A stretch of DNA of 64,000 nt from Paenibacillus glycanilyticus (GCF_030161375.1 NZ_BSSQ01000006.1:248001-312000), one strand, 5' to 3'. Positions 52,834 through 60,882 are shown, numbered from the stretch's first letter. The notes: generated by a model not told the origin, from the letters alone. Numbers and translations are program-made.

Positions 52834-53634
52834 ATGCCGATTATCCCGAATTTTCCGCGGGAATGGCTGGAGGAACATAAAGTCTGGCATCATCAGCATC
52901 ATGTGACGCCGGGCACGATCCCTCCGATTGGGTTCGGAGAGCAGTTCTTAAGGTTTCACCGTTATTTTATTAATAAGGTGAATAACTGGTTTGACAGCGT
53001 AGGTTACGACAAGCGGGCTATCGCGGGCTGGCCGGAAATGCCGGCTGGCATATTGCGGGCGCCCTGCATGAATCAACAGGCGTTATACCGGATTCTATAC
53101 AATCCGCAGTCTTTTCCGTCGCTTGACGAGTTTGGCCGGTTCCTGGAGTCCAGCGGCGTTCACGGTTGTATCCATGCAACGGCTTCGCGGCTGTACAACT
53201 CACCTGAGATCGACAACTTTGACCTGGCGCCGAGACAAACGGTATTCTACAACATCCACGGCATGATCGACCAGTGGTACAAGAACTGGGAAGCTGCCTG
53301 GGGAGTACGGTCGGGCATTGATAGCAGCAATGTCAGAAAACAAGAGCTTCCGGGCGGCGTGTCGGTTACGTACAATCGCGCAAAGCCCTCATTATTGACG
53401 CGTAGTAGCTCGGCTCCCGAGGCACAAATTCAGCAGCTCGGACGGCTCGCGTCCCCTTGGGTCGCACACCATCAGCCGTCAGCTCAACGCCTTCACACAC
53501 CAGCTCCTGCACCTCGCCCTCGAACAGCGCAATCATCTGTTCGACGTCAGCCTCGTATACAGCCGCCACTTCTTCAGCTTGCAGCTTTAAGGCGTCAAGC
53601 GGCACAGAGCACACAAGGGCAAAAACGTCGCTGA
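52834..53634 (+). CDS. Tyrosinase-like (type-3 copper) protein, antisense overlap at 3' end
   Basis: 266 residues from ATG 52834 (AGGAGG about 10 bases upstream). GEQFLRFHRYF (His42) matches the CuA FxxWHR motif, and a His-rich stretch lies at 16-23. CuB is seen as VHGCIH (His110, His114) and VFYNIHGMIDQWYKNW (His142), closely like bacterial tyrosinases. Residues after about 178 are encoded antisense to the Nudix gene and are low-complexity (Arg/Gln/Pro), so the original C-terminus may have been lost by frameshift or stop loss. The sigma-K-like promoter suggests a spore-coat oxidase. No signal peptide. Confidence 0.7.
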   Translation: MPIIPNFPREWLEEHKVWHHQHHVTPGTIPPIGFGEQFLRFHRYFINKVNNWFDSVGYDKRAIAGWPEMPAGILRAPCMNQQALYRILYNPQSFPSLDEFGRFLESSGVHGCIHATASRLYNSPEIDNFDLAPRQTVFYNIHGMIDQWYKNWEAAWGVRSGIDSSNVRKQELPGGVSVTYNRAKPSLLTRSSSAPEAQIQQLGRLASPWVAHHQPSAQRLHTPAPAPRPRTAQSSVRRQPRIQPPLLQLAALRRQAAQSTQGQKRR

Positions 53635-53998
53635 CCTCGCGGTCAATAAAAGGCACGCCTTTCGCTTCGCCGACCATCTCCTTGCGCGTCTCGCCGAGCG
53701 GAATGAGATCCTCGAAGCGGGCGACAACGCCCAGCTCTTCTTCGATCTCGCGCACCGCGTCCCGCACCGTCTCGCCGGCCGTCAGATGGCCGGCCGCCGT
53801 AATATCATAACAGCCGGGATAGGTATCTTTCCCGGCTTGGCGAAGCTGGAACCGCACGATGCGGCGGTCTCCTTCGCGATGCGTCAGCCAGCAGTGAAAG
53901 GACCGGTGCCAATAGCCATGGGCATGGGTCTCGGACCGGCTGGCGGTGCCTAGCGGGTTAAGCTGTTCATCGTATATATCGAAGAATTCTTCGGCCAT
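53366..53998 (-). CDS. Nudix hydrolase, IPP isomerase-like subgroup
   Basis: 210 residues. The Nudix box is seen as GHLTAGETVRDAVREIEEEL (one residue shorter between GE and RE than the textbook pattern, as in several YfcD-like members). The N-terminus EFFDIYDEQLNPLG and HRSFHCWLTH are typical of the IDI-like/YfcD-like group that hydrolyses nucleotide or sugar diphosphates. ATG 53998 is preferred over GTG 54010 (AAGGTGG 8 bases before). Its 3' end overlaps the tyrosinase-like frame by 269 bases, tail to tail. Confidence 0.9.
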   Translation of the reverse strand: MAEEFFDIYDEQLNPLGTASRSETHAHGYWHRSFHCWLTHREGDRRIVRFQLRQAGKDTYPGCYDITAAGHLTAGETVRDAVREIEEELGVVARFEDLIPLGETRKEMVGEAKGVPFIDREVSDVFALVCSVPLDALKLQAEEVAAVYEADVEQMIALFEGEVQELVCEGVELTADGVRPKGTRAVRAAEFVPREPSYYASIMRALRDCT

Positions 53999-54034
53999 CT
54001 GGAGGACCACCTTTTTGTAAGCTATGGTTTAAGG

Positions 54035-54541
54035 TTACGTGCTGCTGCTAACGGTGCCTTCCAGCTGGGAGGTGCAATATTTGCAGCGCGTTGCTTTGAT
54101 CGGTACTTGGGACAAGCAGTACGGACATTCTTTCTCCGTAGGTGCGGCAGGCGCTGCCACCTCTTCAGGCTTGATCCGGCGCAGGATGTTAATCCCTTTC
54201 ACCAGCATGAAGATACAAAAGGCAACGATTAGGAAGTCCAGCAAGACGTTGATAAACTGGCCGTAAGCGATAACCGCCACGCCATATTTGGTCGCATCCG
54301 CAATCGTGTGAATGCTGTCCATTGTGACGCCTTCGGGCAACGGCTTGTCCGAGCCGAGATTAATGAACAGATCCTTGAAGTCCACACCGCCGAGCAATCG
54401 CCCGATAGGAGGCATAATGATATCGTTGACGAGCGAAGTAACGATCTTGCCGAAGGCGCCGCCGATAATGACACCAACCGCCAGATCGATAACGTTCCCT
54501 TTGATGGCGAATTCTTTAAATTCGTGAATAATCTTTTTCAT
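54035..54541 (-). CDS. mscL: Large-conductance mechanosensitive channel with C-terminal zinc ribbon
   Basis: 168 residues. The first helix has [20 protein letters not shown] and [20 protein letters not shown], the pore-lining MscL signature; the second helix is at about 88-118. It opens under membrane tension to release solutes. After the channel, a linker ([10 protein letters not shown]) leads to CPYC...CKYC (Cys139, 142, 153, 156), a zinc-ribbon not present in classical MscL. ATG 54541 follows GGAGGGA; the upstream frame is rejected. Confidence 0.95.
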   Translation of the reverse strand: MKKIIHEFKEFAIKGNVIDLAVGVIIGGAFGKIVTSLVNDIIMPPIGRLLGGVDFKDLFINLGSDKPLPEGVTMDSIHTIADATKYGVAVIAYGQFINVLLDFLIVAFCIFMLVKGINILRRIKPEEVAAPAAPTEKECPYCLSQVPIKATRCKYCTSQLEGTVSSST

Positions 54542-54750
54542 CCAAATTCCCTCCTGCAAAACATTAATATAACCACTATCTATGTAATCTACTCTACTAT
54601 ATTAGTCGATCTCGCAGCTGATAGAAAGGGCGGGATCCTGAGCGCGGCAGCTTTTAGAAAAATGCAACTTCCTTCAGCCATTGGCCGTAATAGGCTTAGG
54701 CTTTTGTTTTTGAATATTAATTTCATGCTAAGAATGAAGGGATGGATGAC

Positions 54751-55518
54751 ATGTTTAATCGTTTATTGGCCAGTATTGGAATTGGTTCCGCCAAAATCGA
54801 TACGCTTCTTGAAAAGTCACAATATGTGCCTGGCGAAGAGGTCCGGGGTGTAGTCAATATTCGTGGGGGCAACGTTCCGCAAAACATAGACACCATTCAG
54901 CTATCGGTGATGACCGAATACATTCGCGAAAGCAATGACAGCAAAATCCGCCAGCATGGGGAGATCGGACGTTATCATGTCAGCGCCCCGTTCACGCTGC
55001 AGGCGGGCGAGACGAAGGAAGTTCCGTTCTCGTTCGCTCTGCCATACCAGACACCGCTTACGATCGGCAGAGCGCCGGTCTGGGTCAAGACCGAGCTTGA
55101 AGTACGCGGCGGCGTAGATCCGGGAGACAACGACAGGATTGACGTCCTGCCTTCAAACGGCATCAATACCGTGCTTAACGCATTGGATATGCTGGGCTTC
55201 CGGCTTCGTCAGGCAGAATGCGAATATGCTCCCCGCCATGGCGGCGTGCTGCCGTTCGTGCAGGAGTTCGAATTTGTACCGACCAGTGAATTTCGCGGTC
55301 AACTGGATGAGCTCGAAGTGATGTTCTACTCCTCCGAACGCGAGCTTGAGCTGTTGCTTCAGGTAGACCGGAAAGTACGCGGGCTCGGCAGCTTGTTCGC
55401 GGAAGCGCTTGATCTGGATGAGACGTTTGTGCGCTGCAGATTTACGGAAGAGCAGCTTCAAGCGGGACCTGCGGGAATCGCCCGTCAGCTGTCCGATCTC
55501 ATTGCCAGAACGATCTAG
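54751..55518 (+). CDS. spo0M: Sporulation-control protein Spo0M
   Basis: 255 residues with an arrestin-like N-terminal half: SAKIDTLLEKSQYVPGEEVRGVV, DTIQLSVMTEYIRE and VPFSFALPYQTPLTIG, and a C-terminal half with LPFVQEFEFVPTSEFRGQLD. In Bacillus, Spo0M affects entry into sporulation and cell division. ATG 54751 is preferred (AAGGGATGG about 9 bases upstream) over ATG 54742. Single gene with its own terminator. Confidence 0.94.
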   Translation: MFNRLLASIGIGSAKIDTLLEKSQYVPGEEVRGVVNIRGGNVPQNIDTIQLSVMTEYIRESNDSKIRQHGEIGRYHVSAPFTLQAGETKEVPFSFALPYQTPLTIGRAPVWVKTELEVRGGVDPGDNDRIDVLPSNGINTVLNALDMLGFRLRQAECEYAPRHGGVLPFVQEFEFVPTSEFRGQLDELEVMFYSSERELELLLQVDRKVRGLGSLFAEALDLDETFVRCRFTEEQLQAGPAGIARQLSDLIARTI

Positions 55519-55529
55519 TGGGTAGGAGG

Positions 55530-55567
55530 TCCGAGATGCTTCGCTTGGGGCATCTCGGATTTTTTTG
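55530..55567 (+). terminator. Terminator after spo0M
   Basis: TCCGAGATGC (55530-55539) pairs with GCATCTCGGA (55550-55559), loop of 10, then seven T. Confidence 0.93.
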
Positions 55568-55704
55568 TTTGGATGGAATCTGCCCGCAGCTGACAGGGAA
55601 GGCTTGGCTAATTTAGCGTTTGTGGCATAATAAGGGGAAGACAAGAAGGGTGGCGCGTATTCGCATATCGCATATCGCATGTCGCTCGTGAAGGAGAAGT
55701 TGGT

Positions 55705-56781
55705 ATGACAATTGGGGCGCGGGTGCTCAAGACGGGAATGGCAGTCGCACTAGCCATCTACATAAGTGAAATTTTTGGTTTTGCTTCGCCGCTTATAACG
55801 ACGGTCGCTGCGATTCTGACGATCCAGCCGTCCATCTACCGCTCGTGGCAGCAAGTGCTCGATCAGCTGCAGACGAATGTTTTAGGTGCCGCGATGGCGC
55901 TAGCTGCCATGAAGTTATTTGGACAAACGCCGATTGCGGTTGGACTTGTATGTATTTTAGTTATTTTGGTAAGTATTCGGTTGAAGATGGAAACAACGAT
56001 TGGCGTTACGCTAGTTACCGTAGTCGCCATTATGGAGGCACATGGGCAGGAAATGACAATCGCGCTTGAGCGTTTCCTGATGGTTATGGCAGGAATCGGG
56101 GCGGCTTTTACTGTAAACGTGCTTGTCTTTCCTCCCCGGCCAAGGAGACAGTTCAGCGATCAGGTGCATCATGCGTTTAACCAAATGTCGCTGCTGCTTC
56201 GGACCGCGATATCCAATGAAATGCGGGAGCAGGTATACCGCAGCGAGAAAAACAAGCTGCACAAGACGCTGCGCAAGCTCGAGGATAGCTACAATCTGTT
56301 TGAAGAGGAGCGCAAGGTGCTGGCTCGCGCGAAAATCAGCCATGCCCGCCAGCTGCTCGTCTCCAAACAGATGATCAAGGCGCTGCAGAAGGGTTCGGAT
56401 CTGCTCGAGGTCGTCGAGGAGCATTATTTCTCGGCGCCAAAAGCAGGCGATTGGGCCGCCCGGTTCGACCGGCAAATCGAAGATTTGACGAAGTACCATG
56501 AATCCATCGTGCTGAAGCTGGAGAACAAAATGAAGCGCAATATGTCCATGGAGCCGGGAGAGGAGCGGGAAGCGCGTCTCGTCTCCGAGCTCACGGACTA
56601 TGTCCGCGAGGATCCTGATGAGCATAAGCGGCTCATCTTCGTTGCTTCGGCGTTGTTCGAATACGCCTACCATCTTCGCCGCCTCGAAAAACTCGTCGAC
56701 CATTCCCAGCGTACCCCCGGCGAAGCCGAAGAACGCCGCCCCGTCGACAAAGCCGACGAACCGGCAATGTTAGGGGACTAG
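55705..56781 (+). CDS. Aromatic acid exporter family (FUSC-like) membrane protein
   Basis: 358 residues. Four or five helices in the first 140 residues (GMAVALAIYISEIFGF, ITTVAAILTIQPSIYRSWQQ, IRLKMETTIGVTLVTVVAI) match the ArAE_1 group (YgaE/YqjA-like). A long cytoplasmic helical region follows (about 150-340), ending in a charged tail. Members are thought to export aromatic acids or help envelope stress, but function is not proven. AAGGAGAAG precedes the ATG. Confidence 0.9.
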   Translation: MTIGARVLKTGMAVALAIYISEIFGFASPLITTVAAILTIQPSIYRSWQQVLDQLQTNVLGAAMALAAMKLFGQTPIAVGLVCILVILVSIRLKMETTIGVTLVTVVAIMEAHGQEMTIALERFLMVMAGIGAAFTVNVLVFPPRPRRQFSDQVHHAFNQMSLLLRTAISNEMREQVYRSEKNKLHKTLRKLEDSYNLFEEERKVLARAKISHARQLLVSKQMIKALQKGSDLLEVVEEHYFSAPKAGDWAARFDRQIEDLTKYHESIVLKLENKMKRNMSMEPGEEREARLVSELTDYVREDPDEHKRLIFVASALFEYAYHLRRLEKLVDHSQRTPGEAEERRPVDKADEPAMLGD

Positions 56782-56829
56782 CTACCAAATCGGCCAAGAA
56801 TCGGCCGAAAGAGAAAGTGTTTAGCCTGC

Positions 56830-56852
56830 TTAACGATGCGTCACATCGTTAA
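56830..56852 (+). terminator. Hairpin after the FUSC-like gene
   Basis: TTAACGATG (56830-56838) pairs with CATCGTTAA (56844-56852), loop CGTCA. No clear T-run. Confidence 0.6.
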
Positions 56853-56923
56853 GGTCATAAAAAACGAGCCAGCGCAGCGCGGCGATAACAGCGACAGCCG
56901 TCGGCTAATTACCAGCCGACGAC

Positions 56924-56963
56924 AAGAGGCCCCCTCAAAATAATGAGGGGACCTCTTTTTTGT
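56924..56963. terminator. Terminator-like hairpin
   Basis: AGAGG-C-CCCCTC (56925-56936) pairs with GAGGGG-A-CCTCT (56945-56956) with one mismatch, then T-run. A 7 bp hairpin (GTCGGCT/AGCCGAC, 56900-56920) sits just before. The interval 56782-57142 holds these hairpins and palindromic element copy 3, no gene. Confidence 0.8.
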
Positions 56964-56991
56964 TTGCTGCGGCGCAGGGAGGAGGGGTAGA

Positions 56992-57103
56992 GGGAATGTA
57001 TCTCCTGGAGGAGCGTAGCGTTTGCCTTTGTGTACACTTTGCTACATCTGAACATTGTTCAAGCAAAGTGTACACAACAGCAACCGGAAGGAGATACATT
57101 CCC
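56992..57103. repeat. Long palindromic element, copy 3
   Basis: Perfect outer arms GGGAATGTATCTCC (56992-57005) and GGAGATACATTCCC (57090-57103). Perfect inner arms TTGTGTACACTTTGCT (57028-57043) and AGCAAAGTGTACACAA (57062-57077). Between the arms lie GGAGGAGCGTAGCG on one side and CAGCAACCGGAA on the other, both shared with copy 1. Confidence 0.92.
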
Positions 57104-57142
57104 GTCATCCCCGACCACCCCCAGCATCCAGCAAAAACAATC

Positions 57143-57436
57143 CTAAGAGTCCGTCTTATTACTCCCCTTGTGACGTCGAGGATGCTGCATATGGGCTTCC
57201 GGATCATCGTCGCCGTCTTTCGCGACGAGACGCGGGTCGGTACGTCCTTCATGGTGGTTGTCGAAGTCAAGCTCGACAAGCTCCCATTCCGTCGTGCCGT
57301 TCTGCGGATCGGCAGGGAATACGCCGCCGCGTTCAAGCTTTTCTACGCGGCCTAATTCATTTTTATAAACACCCGATACCTCGACATGTTCGCCTGACAT
57401 CGGATCCATTTCATTATGCTGTTCTTGCTCGCTCAT
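57143..57436 (-). CDS. Small acidic 97-residue protein, unknown
   Basis: Starts MSEQEQHNEMDPMSGEHVEV, then SGVYKNELGRVEKLERGGVF and TTEWELVELDF, and ends in a His/Asp/Lys-rich tail. The GVY...G...L..G..FP arrangement resembles small YjzC-like proteins of Bacillales, without certain assignment. AAGGGAAGGA lies upstream of the ATG. The next minus-strand gene upstream is 23 bases away, so they may be one transcript. Confidence 0.72.
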   Translation of the reverse strand: MSEQEQHNEMDPMSGEHVEVSGVYKNELGRVEKLERGGVFPADPQNGTTEWELVELDFDNHHEGRTDPRLVAKDGDDDPEAHMQHPRRHKGSNKTDS

Positions 57437-57459
57437 GGCCCATTCGTCCTTCCCTTAGC

Positions 57460-57603
57460 TTATAATCCGTGCTTCGGTACCGCTGCTGCATCGGCTTGGG
57501 ATTGCATCTGGCTTACTTTCTGCTTGCCTTTGCCGGTACGATCGGCTAATGATTGCGCTTTGCTGGCTTCGACTTGTTTATGGGACGGCCATTCACCTGA
57601 CAT
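57460..57603 (-). CDS. Small 47-residue protein, unknown
   Basis: Minus strand, ATG 57601-57603 to TAA 57460-57462. A perfect AGGAGG (57612-57617) lies 8 bases before the ATG. Starts MSGEWPSHKQVEASKAQSLA, Lys/Gln/Ala-rich, ends AAAVPKHGL, with no hydrophobic segment. The composition recalls small spore proteins, but no family is certain. Directly upstream of the 97-residue protein gene on the same strand. Confidence 0.72.
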   Translation of the reverse strand: MSGEWPSHKQVEASKAQSLADRTGKGKQKVSQMQSQADAAAVPKHGL

Positions 57604-57697
57604 GCTGCCATCCTCCTTTCGGCAGTTGATCCTTTAGAGTTTGCCACGAAAGGAGGCGTTGTATGAGCTATCGGGGGCGAGAGGAACAAATTGCTGT

Positions 57698-58312
57698 TTA
57701 ATTCACGTGGTAGCGGGACTCGAGCTTCTTGCCGCCGAACCACATAATGATAATGACGGCGCAAGTGACGAAGATCCGCCAAGGCTCCTCGCGGAAGCTG
57801 CTGATATTGAAGCTGATCAAAGAGATGCTTAGGATCATGACCCCTTTGCCGAGAATCGTTGCGAGAACGAAGGTACTCAAGGGGATTTTGCTAAAGCCCG
57901 AAACAATATTAATAATGGAGGACGGCGAGAATGGGAAGCAGGCCAGCAGAAAAAGCGGCGTGAACCCTTTTTGGTCCACCCATTTGAAGAACCTCTCGCT
58001 GCGGGGGAACCTGCGTTCAATCCTCGCCTTCACATTTTTCCCCAGCTTGCGGCTAATGAGGAATACGCAGATCGCTCCGATGGATACGCCGATCCAGGAG
58101 AGCAGAAAACCTAGCCACAGCCCAAAAATATTCGCGTTAGCCGCCACAATGACCACTAAAGGAAGGAAAGGCAGGAACGATTCAAGAAGCGGCAGCAAGA
58201 TGCCGGGCAAAATGCCAAACTGCGAATAGCTTTCCAGCGTCCGCTGCAAATGCTCAAGGTCCAGACTTCTCATTTCGACATACAATTGATCCATGCTCTC
58301 CATCACATGCAT
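57698..58312 (-). CDS. TVP38/TMEM64-type VTT-domain membrane protein
   Basis: 204 residues with about five hydrophobic segments: FGILPGILLPLLESFLPFLP, FGLWLGFLLSWIGVSIGAIC, FTPLFLLACFPFSPSSIINI followed by VSGFSKI, and a final helix near the C-terminus. PFSPSS and the re-entrant loops are typical of the DedA/VTT superfamily, linked to lipid scrambling or undecaprenyl-phosphate recycling. The start is uncertain: ATG 58312 has only a weak site, and ATG 58303 and 58291 are in frame. Confidence 0.88.
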   Translation of the reverse strand: MHVMESMDQLYVEMRSLDLEHLQRTLESYSQFGILPGILLPLLESFLPFLPLVVIVAANANIFGLWLGFLLSWIGVSIGAICVFLISRKLGKNVKARIERRFPRSERFFKWVDQKGFTPLFLLACFPFSPSSIINIVSGFSKIPLSTFVLATILGKGVMILSISLISFNISSFREEPWRIFVTCAVIIIMWFGGKKLESRYHVN

Positions 58313-58363
58313 TGTTCAATACCTACCCCACTTAACCCCAATCGGGGAATAATTCGTTCTTCC

Positions 58364-59539
58364 TCATTTGCCGCCGCTCATCTTGGATGCTGGGATCAGG
58401 ACATATAGCAAGGCAATGAGTCCAAACAACACGGCGCTTGTCCAGATCACCGTATGCGAACCGAAACTCGCGGCCAGCACGCCGCCTGCAACCGGGCCAA
58501 TCATGCCGCCCAGTCCTTCAACGGTCGATAGCAGCCCCCAGCCTAGCCCTTCTTGCTTCGGCGGTACATAAGCCGCAAGCAAAGCATTCCAAGCCGGCAA
58601 AATCGCTGCATAAGATAAGCCGAGAATTACGACAATAATTAAACAATACCAAAATGGGAGCCGCCATGCCAATAAATAGAGACCGGCAGCAAACAGGGCG
58701 AATCCGAGAATGAGAAAATACTTCTTGCCGCCAAGCTTGTCCGACAGTCGGCCCATCGGGATTAGCCCGGCTCCGGCACAGGCCCCTCCGGCAATAAGCA
58801 GCATGGAGTACTGGGCACCGGCTAGTCCAAGTTCCTGCTCTGCAAAGTTCGGCAGAACGGGAACCAGCATGCTTGCGCCGGCCGTTTGCAGAATCATGCC
58901 GGGCAGAAGCATACGCATAGCTTTTATACGTTCGGATAACGCAACAAGTTGCCGTTTTAACGGAATCGCTTGATACTGTTGCGATCCGCTTGGTCTAACG
59001 TCCTTGATGAAGAAGGTCAGGAAAGCAACAAAGATGGACAATATCAGCAGCATGTTATACGTACCGTTGACATAGTAGTCGAGCAGAATATTGCACACAA
59101 TTGGCCCGGCGCCTAGACCGGCAAGCCAAATCGTGTAGAAAAAGCCCATCTGGGTAGCCCGCTCGTTGTTCGATACCCTCGTCAGACAAACGATCCAGAT
59201 CGGCGACATCCCAATTCCGTATAAGGCGCTAGCCACAATAAATAGCCAGGCCATGTCGGCAAACGGGATAAGAAATACGCCAACGAGCGAGATCATCAGC
59301 CCGGTCTGCACAACGAACCGCATCGAGAACCGGTCGAGCAGGTAGCCTATCACCATTTTGAGCAAGGTATCCGTCAAATAATGCGCGGTAATGGCTATTC
59401 CGATCACATCCAGCGACAGGCCAAGCACCTTTGCGCCATAAATGGGGAGCAGGCTGATCAGCACCGCTCCCCGCACGAATTCAACAAGAAACAAGATAAC
59501 GGAGATCAACTTGAGCCCCGATCCGAACCTCATCCCCAT
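58364..59539 (-). CDS. MFS transporter, adjacent to a glycolipid synthase gene
   Basis: 391 residues with about 12 membrane helices. The first reads LISVILFLVEFVRGAVLISL, and the cytoplasmic loop 2-3 has KMVIGYLLDRFSMRFVVQTG. ATG 59539 follows TAGGTG at 7 bases; GTG 59548 is less likely. The glucosyltransferase-like gene starts further upstream on the same strand with only about 30 bases between, so the pair resembles the ltaA-ugtP arrangement for lipid anchor synthesis and flipping. That role is inference. Confidence 0.85.
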   Translation of the reverse strand: MGMRFGSGLKLISVILFLVEFVRGAVLISLLPIYGAKVLGLSLDVIGIAITAHYLTDTLLKMVIGYLLDRFSMRFVVQTGLMISLVGVFLIPFADMAWLFIVASALYGIGMSPIWIVCLTRVSNNERATQMGFFYTIWLAGLGAGPIVCNILLDYYVNGTYNMLLILSIFVAFLTFFIKDVRPSGSQQYQAIPLKRQLVALSERIKAMRMLLPGMILQTAGASMLVPVLPNFAEQELGLAGAQYSMLLIAGGACAGAGLIPMGRLSDKLGGKKYFLILGFALFAAGLYLLAWRLPFWYCLIIVVILGLSYAAILPAWNALLAAYVPPKQEGLGWGLLSTVEGLGGMIGPVAGGVLAASFGSHTVIWTSAVLFGLIALLYVLIPASKMSGGK

Positions 59540-59569
59540 GTTCAGCACCTACGATTACAAATTTCATCC

Positions 59570-60745
59570 TTAACTATAGCGTTGACCAAATTTTGTATTC
59601 CAATCGTATTCTTGCAAAATATGATGGGCAATGTTGTCCGCTGCCGCCTCTTTGGTCTGCAGGCGTTGCACCGCCATTTGGCTGCGCTGAAGTTGCTCGG
59701 GATTCGTTACTAACCCGGTTATGGCTGCCGCCAGCTCTTCCGGATCATAGGCAATGCTCGCAGCTCCTTTGGACTGCAGGTAAAGGGCGTTTTTCTTCTC
59801 TTGGCCGGGTACCGGACGGTAGAGGAAGAGCGGAAGACCCGCGTATATGGCTTCGGCAAGCGTCACGCCGCCGGGTTTAGAGACGAGGCAGGTGGAGAGA
59901 GCCATCAGCTCATGCACTTCATTGACAAATCCGAATACATGAAGCCGCTTGTCATGGCCCATTTGACTTTCCATAGACGATTTCAAGACATTGTTGCGTC
60001 CGCATACGAGGGCGATCTGCGTATTCGGAAGCTGCTCCAGCAGATGGCTGCAGAGCTCGCCCGAGTCCGGCATAACGCCTTGAGCGCCGGGCATCATCAG
60101 AATGACGGGTTGATCGGCACGGAGGCCGTATTTTTCATATAACTCGAAGGTGGGAGACAGAGTGCCGCGGAAGCCCCGCCCTAGCGGAATGCCGCTTACG
60201 GAGACGCGTCCGGGATGGATGCCAAGCGAGCCAAGCTCCTGCTTCAAATCATCGGTAGCGACGAAATACCGGCCGATTCCGGGATGTACCCAGCGGCGGT
60301 GAAGATCAAAGTCGGTAATAACCGTGTAAGTAGGGATGTTCATGTTTTTTTTCAATTTGCGATGGTGTAGGGAAGGCAATGCGAAGAAGGGAAAGGTATG
60401 AATGACCGCGTCGGGCTGCTCTTTTTGAAGCAGCTTTCTGATCTTGTCGCGGCCAAAGGAGTGCAGGAAACCTCCGAATAGGGAGTTGTGCTTCATCGGA
60501 CGGGTAACATCATAGACCCAGCCGTACAAATAAGGAATATGCGTATAGCTCTTCAAATAAACGCGTCTTGTCATCTCGTTCAGCCAAGGATGGGACTCGG
60601 CCATCAGGTCGACCATCACGGTCCTGTCATTGCCCTGCTCCTCTAGCGCGTCCCGGATCGCTTTGGCTGCCTGCAAATGTCCTTCTCCGTACGAAGCATA
60701 CAAAATCAACACCTTTGGCTGATGGCTGTTAGGATAACGAACCAA
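59570..60745 (-). CDS. MGDG synthase/UgtP-like glycolipid glycosyltransferase (GT28)
   Basis: 391 residues. The N-terminus VLILYASYGEGHLQAAKAI is the MGDG-synthase signature, followed by HTFPFFALPSLHHRK and TDFDLHRRWVHPGIGRYFVA; the C-terminal donor site reads LVSKPGGVTLAEAIYAGLPL. It should transfer glucose or galactose from a UDP-sugar to diacylglycerol at the membrane, for glycolipids and lipoteichoic acid anchors. TTG 60745 is chosen: GGAGGT (60755-60760) abuts GTG 60754 and sits 9 bases before TTG 60745. Upstream of the MFS gene on the same strand. Confidence 0.9.
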   Translation of the reverse strand: MVRYPNSHQPKVLILYASYGEGHLQAAKAIRDALEEQGNDRTVMVDLMAESHPWLNEMTRRVYLKSYTHIPYLYGWVYDVTRPMKHNSLFGGFLHSFGRDKIRKLLQKEQPDAVIHTFPFFALPSLHHRKLKKNMNIPTYTVITDFDLHRRWVHPGIGRYFVATDDLKQELGSLGIHPGRVSVSGIPLGRGFRGTLSPTFELYEKYGLRADQPVILMMPGAQGVMPDSGELCSHLLEQLPNTQIALVCGRNNVLKSSMESQMGHDKRLHVFGFVNEVHELMALSTCLVSKPGGVTLAEAIYAGLPLFLYRPVPGQEKKNALYLQSKGAASIAYDPEELAAAITGLVTNPEQLQRSQMAVQRLQTKEAAADNIAHHILQEYDWNTKFGQRYS

Positions 60746-60803
60746 TAGATGCACACCTCCTGCCGCCAGTATAGCGGATCAATGTCAACGCATTGTGATC
60801 AAG

Positions 60804-60832
60804 TTGGTTCCTTCGTGTTAATTTTGTATAAT
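60804..60832 (+). promoter_or_regulatory. Promoter of the aldo/keto reductase gene
   Basis: -35 TTGGTT (60804-60809), 17 bp spacer, -10 TATAAT (60827-60832), 50 bases before the start codon. Confidence 0.6.
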
Positions 60833-60882
60833 GGGACTTGTATCCAAAATTTGATCTGGGACGAATAGGAGTGAATCGGGAG

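Noticed and set aside
54660..54750. Sigma-H promoter before spo0M
   Set aside because: AGGCTTA and GAAT occur, but spacing and the base context do not match the consensus well enough.
56935..57465. Frames of 131-136 residues over palindromic element copy 3
   Set aside because: Cover the palindrome and run antisense through the 97-residue gene; no ribosome site.
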